Positions 30,852 to 34,294 of a stretch of DNA of 34,294 bases are shown one piece after another. The stretch spans positions 1 through 34,294 of the forward strand of contig JAFGJE010000211.1 of the NCBI GenBank assembly GCA_016929245.1, written 5' to 3'. This DNA is from Phycisphaerae bacterium (lineage in GTDB: Bacteria; Planctomycetota; Phycisphaerae; SM23-33). Under the pieces are notes generated by a model that worked only from the letters and a program-made list of their open reading frames with translations, was not told the DNA's origin and did no database searches. Position numbers and translations under genes: made by a program. Each line of letters begins with the position of its first letter. Position 1 is the stretch's first letter.

Positions 30852-31109
30852 ATGAAAGAAAAAATACATCCGGACTATAACGAAGTGGAATTTCAGTGTG
30901 CGTGCGGCGCGGCCTACAAAACGCGTTCGACCCTCGGCGGAAAGACGGTGCGCGTCGATATCTGCGCGAGTTGCCACCCGTTCTACACGGGCAAGCAGAA
31001 GTTCGTCGACACGGCAGGACGCGTGGAAAAATTCCAGAAGAAATTCGGCGGCGAATATTTTCAAAAGGACAAAGACAAGGACGTCAAAGGCAAAAAGTCC
31101 AGAAAGTAG
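30852..31109 (+). CDS. rpmE: 50S ribosomal protein L31, zinc-binding form
   Basis: The 85-residue protein starts [12 protein letters not shown]. It has four zinc-ligand cysteines, C16 and C18 ([13 protein letters not shown]) and two in [14 protein letters not shown], so it is the C+ form. Length exceeds the usual 70 because of a Lys/Asp-rich tail ([15 protein letters not shown]). GAGG lies 6 bases before the ATG. The frame upstream to 30756 is not coding. It is followed by a terminator and prfA, a common order in bacteria. Confidence 0.95.
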   Translation: MKEKIHPDYNEVEFQCACGAAYKTRSTLGGKTVRVDICASCHPFYTGKQKFVDTAGRVEKFQKKFGGEYFQKDKDKDVKGKKSRK

Positions 31110-31123
31110 CTTCGCTTCGTTCA

Positions 31124-31169
31124 AAATACGCCGGTGCTTTCGCTCCCACGCGGAAACTCCGGCGTTTTT
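31124..31169 (+). terminator. Intrinsic terminator of rpmE
   Basis: AAAATACGCCGG pairs with CCGGCGTTTTT, with an inner TTTCGC/GCGGAAA stem, followed by the T-run. It starts 15 bases after the rpmE stop. Confidence 0.8.
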
Positions 31170-31223
31170 CTGTGCTCCCCAAACGTGTGGTGGAGCGGAT
31201 TCCGCCGGTTATTATCTGAAGAT

Positions 31224-31254
31224 GGCCGGGACTTGACAGGCCCGGCTCGTTGTT
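31224..31254. repeat. GCCGGG...CCCGGC palindrome, inverted relative of 7811-7869
   Basis: The reverse complement reads CAACAACGAGCCGGGCCTGT then CAAGTCCCGGC, nearly identical to the sequence from 7801 to 7829 including the flank. It lies 16 bases before the prfA start codon and may hide its ribosome site. Confidence 0.7.
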
Positions 31255-31269
31255 GACTCCCCAATACAC

Positions 31270-32376
31270 ATGCCCCCCAATCCAGACAGTCTGATCGCCA
31301 AACTCAACGAGCTGGATCGTCGCTTCGCGGACATCAACGAGCGGATGAACGACCCCGCCGTCGCGTCGGACGGGCAGAAAATCGTCGCCCTGGCGAAGGA
31401 GCATTCCAGCCTCGCCAAAATCGTGAATCCCTACCGCGAATATCGCCGCCTCGCCAGGCAGCGGGACGAGGCGCAGGAGATTCTCGACGACCCGGCTTCC
31501 GAGGCGGACCTGAAGGAACTCGCCGGCGCGGAAATCGACGATCTGCGTCACCAAACCGACGACGCCCTGGACGCCGTGAAAGGTCTGCTCGTGATGAGCG
31601 ACGACCTTCAGATCGGGTCGGTGATCTTCGAGCTTCGGGCCGGGACGGGCGGCGACGAAGCGGCGCTGTTCGTCGGCGACCTGCTGGGCATGTATCGCGC
31701 CTACGCGGAAGGCAAAGGCTGGAAGATCGAAATCATGTCCGCGAGTCCCACGGAACTGGGCGGATTCCGCGAAGTGGTCTTCAACGTCAAGGGCGAAGGC
31801 GTCTGGTCGCGCCTGGGATACGAAGGCGGAGGGCACCGCGTGCAGCGCGTACCGAAAACCGAAAGCCAGGGCCGCATCCATACGTCGGCCGCCACGGTCG
31901 CCGTCCTGCCCGAACCGGAAAATATCGACATCCAGGTCGACTGGGACAAGGACGTCGTCGAACACGTCAGCCGGGCCGGCGGACCGGGCGGGCAGAACGT
32001 CAACAAGGTCGAGTCGGCGATCAAACTCGAACACCTCGAAACGGGGATCACCGTCTCGATGCGGGACGAAGCCAGTCAGCACAAAAACCGCGCCAAAGCC
32101 CGGCAGATCCTCCTGGCCCGTCTCTACGAGCACTTCCGCACGCGGCAACAGTCGGCCGAGGCAGCCGCCCGCAAGGCGATGATCGGCTCGGGCGACCGCT
32201 CGCAGCGCATCCGCACCTACAATTATCCCCAGAATCGCTGCACCGACCATCGCCTCAAAGGCGAAGGCCAGGAGGGCGCGAACTTCAACCTCGAACGCAT
32301 TCTCGCCGGCGATATGGACTCTCTCATCGACGCCCTCGTCGCGAACGACAAAGCCCAGCGGCTGGCAAACCTGTAA
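31270..32376 (+). CDS. prfA: Peptide chain release factor 1
   Basis: The 368-residue class I release factor reads UAA and UAG. GGQ at 240-242 (SRAGGPGGQNVN) triggers peptide release. PKT at 195-197 (RVPKTESQGRIHTSA) is at the codon-reading PxT position (PAT in E. coli RF1), so it is RF1 and not RF2 (SPF). The sequence next to GGQ, RAGGPGGQ, differs from the SSGAGGQ of E. coli. No prmC follows. The ATG at 31270 has no Shine-Dalgarno; a repeat sits directly upstream. Confidence 0.95.
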   Translation: MPPNPDSLIAKLNELDRRFADINERMNDPAVASDGQKIVALAKEHSSLAKIVNPYREYRRLARQRDEAQEILDDPASEADLKELAGAEIDDLRHQTDDALDAVKGLLVMSDDLQIGSVIFELRAGTGGDEAALFVGDLLGMYRAYAEGKGWKIEIMSASPTELGGFREVVFNVKGEGVWSRLGYEGGGHRVQRVPKTESQGRIHTSAATVAVLPEPENIDIQVDWDKDVVEHVSRAGGPGGQNVNKVESAIKLEHLETGITVSMRDEASQHKNRAKARQILLARLYEHFRTRQQSAEAAARKAMIGSGDRSQRIRTYNYPQNRCTDHRLKGEGQEGANFNLERILAGDMDSLIDALVANDKAQRLANL

Positions 32377-32695
32377 TCCAATCCGGTTTCAATTTTTTAT
32401 CGCTCTTATTTAACCTAATTGATTATCATTATTAGGCTTGTCAAAAAAACTCCTCCCGGAAGCGAGATTACTTCAATCAGGGTAACTCTCTACGCAATCA
32501 ATAAATATATAAATAATAATGCAAAAACCTTACAAGAAATGCATATCAATTGCCGATTCTTATCATTAGTACGGCGATAACCCTAAACGATGTCCCTTTT
32601 GGTTTGTCGACTTTTCACTGGCGGCCGGCGGATTTTGTGTTCCGCGGGTAAGAGTTATTACTACGTTCCACGGTGAACAAGGACTTGTATTTACC
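32377..32695. promoter_or_regulatory. AT-rich regulatory region of the chemoreceptor gene with a Fur-box-like site
   Basis: About 320 AT-rich bases, much lower in GC than the surroundings, hold no gene. TGATTATCATTATTA at 32420-32434 matches the 7-1-7 Fur-box model TGATAAT-N-ATTATCA at 12 of 14 positions. A weaker relative lies at about 32556-32570. It is 260 bases from the chemoreceptor start, so control of that gene is only possible. No terminator for prfA and no convincing promoter was seen. Confidence 0.4.
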
Positions 32696-33952
32696 ATGAA
32701 ATGTGCTCATTGGACATTGGGGACGAAGTTAACCATTTCCTGTTTTCTCGTTCAGGCGGTGACGATTGTTTCCGGCGTGTTCGGATTGTGCGGGAACCTG
32801 CGAAACGAAACCGCCATGGCGACTCTTCAGCGGAAGATCACGGTTCCGGAAACTTCCGCCGATTCTCCGGCGACCCGCGACGCGCGACAGGAAAACCTTC
32901 AGGCTTCGCTCTTGCGGATGACTCGTGCCGGCCAGTGGTACAAAATCGTGATTCTGTATTCGATGATCGGCGGGTTCATCGCGGCTGTCGGATTGAACAT
33001 TCTCCTGGTGCGTCATATCAACGGGAAGATCAGGAACCTGGCCTGGCGCCTGGTGCATGACGCCCAAAAAGTCTCCGCGGTCGCCAAGGACGTTTCGGAT
33101 TCCTCCGAGTTGCTCGCCGAGGTGGTGTTTAACCAGGCCTCCTCCATCGAGGAGATGGCCAGCAGTCTGGAGGAGATGACCGGGACGATCCGGCAGAACG
33201 CCGACAGCGCCGGAAAGGCCAACGACCTGAGCGTGGTCGCCAACGATTCGGTGTCCTTCTCGCGCGACATCATCGAGCGGATGACGCGGGTGATTGAGGA
33301 TATCCGCGTGTCTTCGGACGACACCACGAAGGTGGTGCGAGGCATTTCGGAAATCGCGTTCCAGACGAACCTGCTGGCCTTGAACGCCTCCGTGGAAGCC
33401 GCCCGCGCCGGAGAAGCCGGCAAGGGCTTCGCCGTGGTCGCCAACGAAGTGCAGCGTCTCGCTCAACGCAGCGCCGAAGTCGCCCAGGACATCCAGGAGC
33501 GGATTCTCGCCTCGCGGGAGCACGCCGAAAAGGCGGTTTCGGTGGCGGCTGAATCCGTGGAATCCCTGCAAAAGACGCGGCAGTCCGTCGAAGACGTGGT
33601 CACCTGCATCATGGACGTCTCGCGCACCAGCAAGGACCAGGCCCACGGGATCGAGCAGATCGACCAGGCGGTGATGCACGTGGGGCAAAAGACGCACACC
33701 GGATCGGTCGGAGCGCAGCAGTCGGCCGCCGCGGCCAAGGAACTCAGCGCCCAGGCGGCGGAACTGTACAGGATGGTCGATCAGTTGCACGAAATGGTCG
33801 GCGGAAAACGCGACGACGACGAGGAGCCCGAAACCCCTGAACCGGCGTTTCAGCCGGATACGACCGCAGCCGCACCGCGCAGGAGTACTCGTGCCGTGAC
33901 TTCACAGTACCCTTCTGTACGCACGGAAGCGACATACCACGCCGAACGGTAA
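32696..33952 (+). CDS. Methyl-accepting chemotaxis protein
   Basis: The 418-residue receptor has TM1 (about 10-32), a short outer region of about 50 residues with no sensor fold, TM2 (about 83-105), then a signalling coiled coil. The hairpin tip at 218-260 ([38 protein letters not shown]) binds CheA and CheW. A classic HAMP is not obvious. The tail (about 365-418) is acidic then basic, without the NWETF pentapeptide. With such a small outer part it may sense through the membrane, energy state or a partner protein. AAGGA lies 12 bases before the ATG. No che genes are nearby. Confidence 0.9.
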   Translation: MKCAHWTLGTKLTISCFLVQAVTIVSGVFGLCGNLRNETAMATLQRKITVPETSADSPATRDARQENLQASLLRMTRAGQWYKIVILYSMIGGFIAAVGLNILLVRHINGKIRNLAWRLVHDAQKVSAVAKDVSDSSELLAEVVFNQASSIEEMASSLEEMTGTIRQNADSAGKANDLSVVANDSVSFSRDIIERMTRVIEDIRVSSDDTTKVVRGISEIAFQTNLLALNASVEAARAGEAGKGFAVVANEVQRLAQRSAEVAQDIQERILASREHAEKAVSVAAESVESLQKTRQSVEDVVTCIMDVSRTSKDQAHGIEQIDQAVMHVGQKTHTGSVGAQQSAAAAKELSAQAAELYRMVDQLHEMVGGKRDDDEEPETPEPAFQPDTTAAAPRRSTRAVTSQYPSVRTEATYHAER

Positions 33953-33983
33953 TCTGTACCTGTGGTATGCTCTGTTTTCGTAC

Positions 33984-34023
33984 AAACGTCCCGCGGGCCC
34001 CTCGCCCGCGGGACGTGTTTTTT
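33984..34023 (+). terminator. Strong intrinsic terminator of the chemoreceptor gene
   Basis: ACGTCCCGCGGGC and GCCCGCGGGACGT are perfect 13-bp arms with a CCCT-type loop, followed by GTTTTTTC. The group II intron begins directly after it, at 34025. Confidence 0.92.
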
Positions 34024-34024
34024 C

Positions 34025-34294
34025 GTGTGCCGGGCATGGTGTGTTGACTTGGAGGTGTAAGTCCTCTACGGGCCTTAATGACAGGAACCGTTAGCCGAAC
34101 CGCAACGGCTGCCGCCGCGAGGCGGGGTCGGAAGGAAGCGGTGGGCAAAGTCGCGGCCTGACGAACAGGAATCGCATACGAGGCGGCGTCGCTTGGGCGA
34201 GAGGGCCAAAAGACTCGAAGCCCGATGTCATTCGGAACGCGGCGGCGTAGATGCGGCGGGTATATGCGACGAAGGTCACACGCCTTACCCCGGG
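34025..34294 (+). mobile_element. Group II intron, 5' part (group IIC-like), cut by the window end
   Basis: The sequence starts GTGTGCCGGGCATGG, the GUGYG 5' end of bacterial group II introns. It continues with domain I landmarks in order: GGTGTAAGTCCTC, GTTAGCC...AACGGC, GGTCGGAAGGAAGCGGTGGGCAAA, CGGCCTGACGAACAGGAATCGCATACGAGGC and GAAGGTCAC-like segments. These align by eye with the O. iheyensis group IIC intron (recalled). The intron sits directly behind a terminator hairpin and its T-run, the target of group IIC introns. Its reverse transcriptase/maturase gene and 3' end should lie just past 34294. Open frames read across it on the minus strand are not genes. Confidence 0.88.

Noticed and set aside
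33744..34279. Minus-strand frames across the end of the chemoreceptor and the intron
   Set aside because: Overlap a terminator and group II intron RNA sequence; no protein features.
1..34294. CRISPR array, tRNA or rRNA genes
   Set aside because: No regularly spaced direct repeats and no tRNA T-arm or rRNA signatures were recognised by eye; a covariance scan would settle it.

Overview
The window is about 34 kb of GC-rich bacterial chromosome, most likely from a member of the Planctomycetota (Phycisphaerae-like). This is inference. It rests on a PEP-CTERM protein, a DUF6677-type membrane protein, a DUF4091 glycosidase-like protein, an Ig-like/TPR protein of a type common in planctomycetes, and very abundant intergenic palindromes. 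No taxonomic marker such as 16S rRNA is present. No tRNA, rRNA or CRISPR array was recognised. Layout: (1) 1-6 kb holds exported or accessory proteins: a 5'-damaged Ig-like/TPR protein, a DUF4091 protein, a membrane-anchored SGNH hydrolase and a PEP-CTERM protein. (2) 6.4-12.1 kb holds a lipoprotein HtrA-type protease, a large PDZ protein whose protease domain looks degenerate, two small membrane proteins, a HhH-GPD DNA glycosylase, and the 3' remnant of a sugar-phosphate isomerase. (3) 12.1-12.9 kb is a long non-coding stretch. (4) 12.8-18.8 kb is a complete ISC iron-sulfur assembly operon: Rrf2/IscR-like regulator, iscS, iscU, iscA, hscB, hscA, fdx. Almost every gap between its genes is filled by a different palindromic repeat. 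(5) 19-20.6 kb holds a small membrane protein, then rplM-rpsI with a promoter and terminator; S9 has a long charged N-terminal extension. (6) 20.6-25.1 kb holds a decayed four-helix-bundle gene, then argC, a deoxyhypusine-synthase-like gene and an ornithine-decarboxylase-like gene (a probable polyamine module), facing nrdR. (7) 25.2-27.3 kb holds a DUF47-PiT phosphate transport pair and a small Cys-rich protein behind a near-perfect sigma-54 promoter. (8) 27.5-30.6 kb (minus strand) holds an ECF sigma/anti-sigma pair and rlmN. (9) 30.8-34.3 kb holds rpmE, prfA and a methyl-accepting chemotaxis protein whose terminator is directly followed by the 5' end of a group II intron, cut by the window edge. 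The most distinctive features are the density of small palindromic or MITE-like repeats, which in several places supply the stop codon or the start region of the neighbouring gene; the group IIC-like intron sitting exactly behind a terminator hairpin; the sigma-54-driven small protein; and an HscB co-chaperone with the tetracysteine N-terminus otherwise typical of eukaryotic HSCB.
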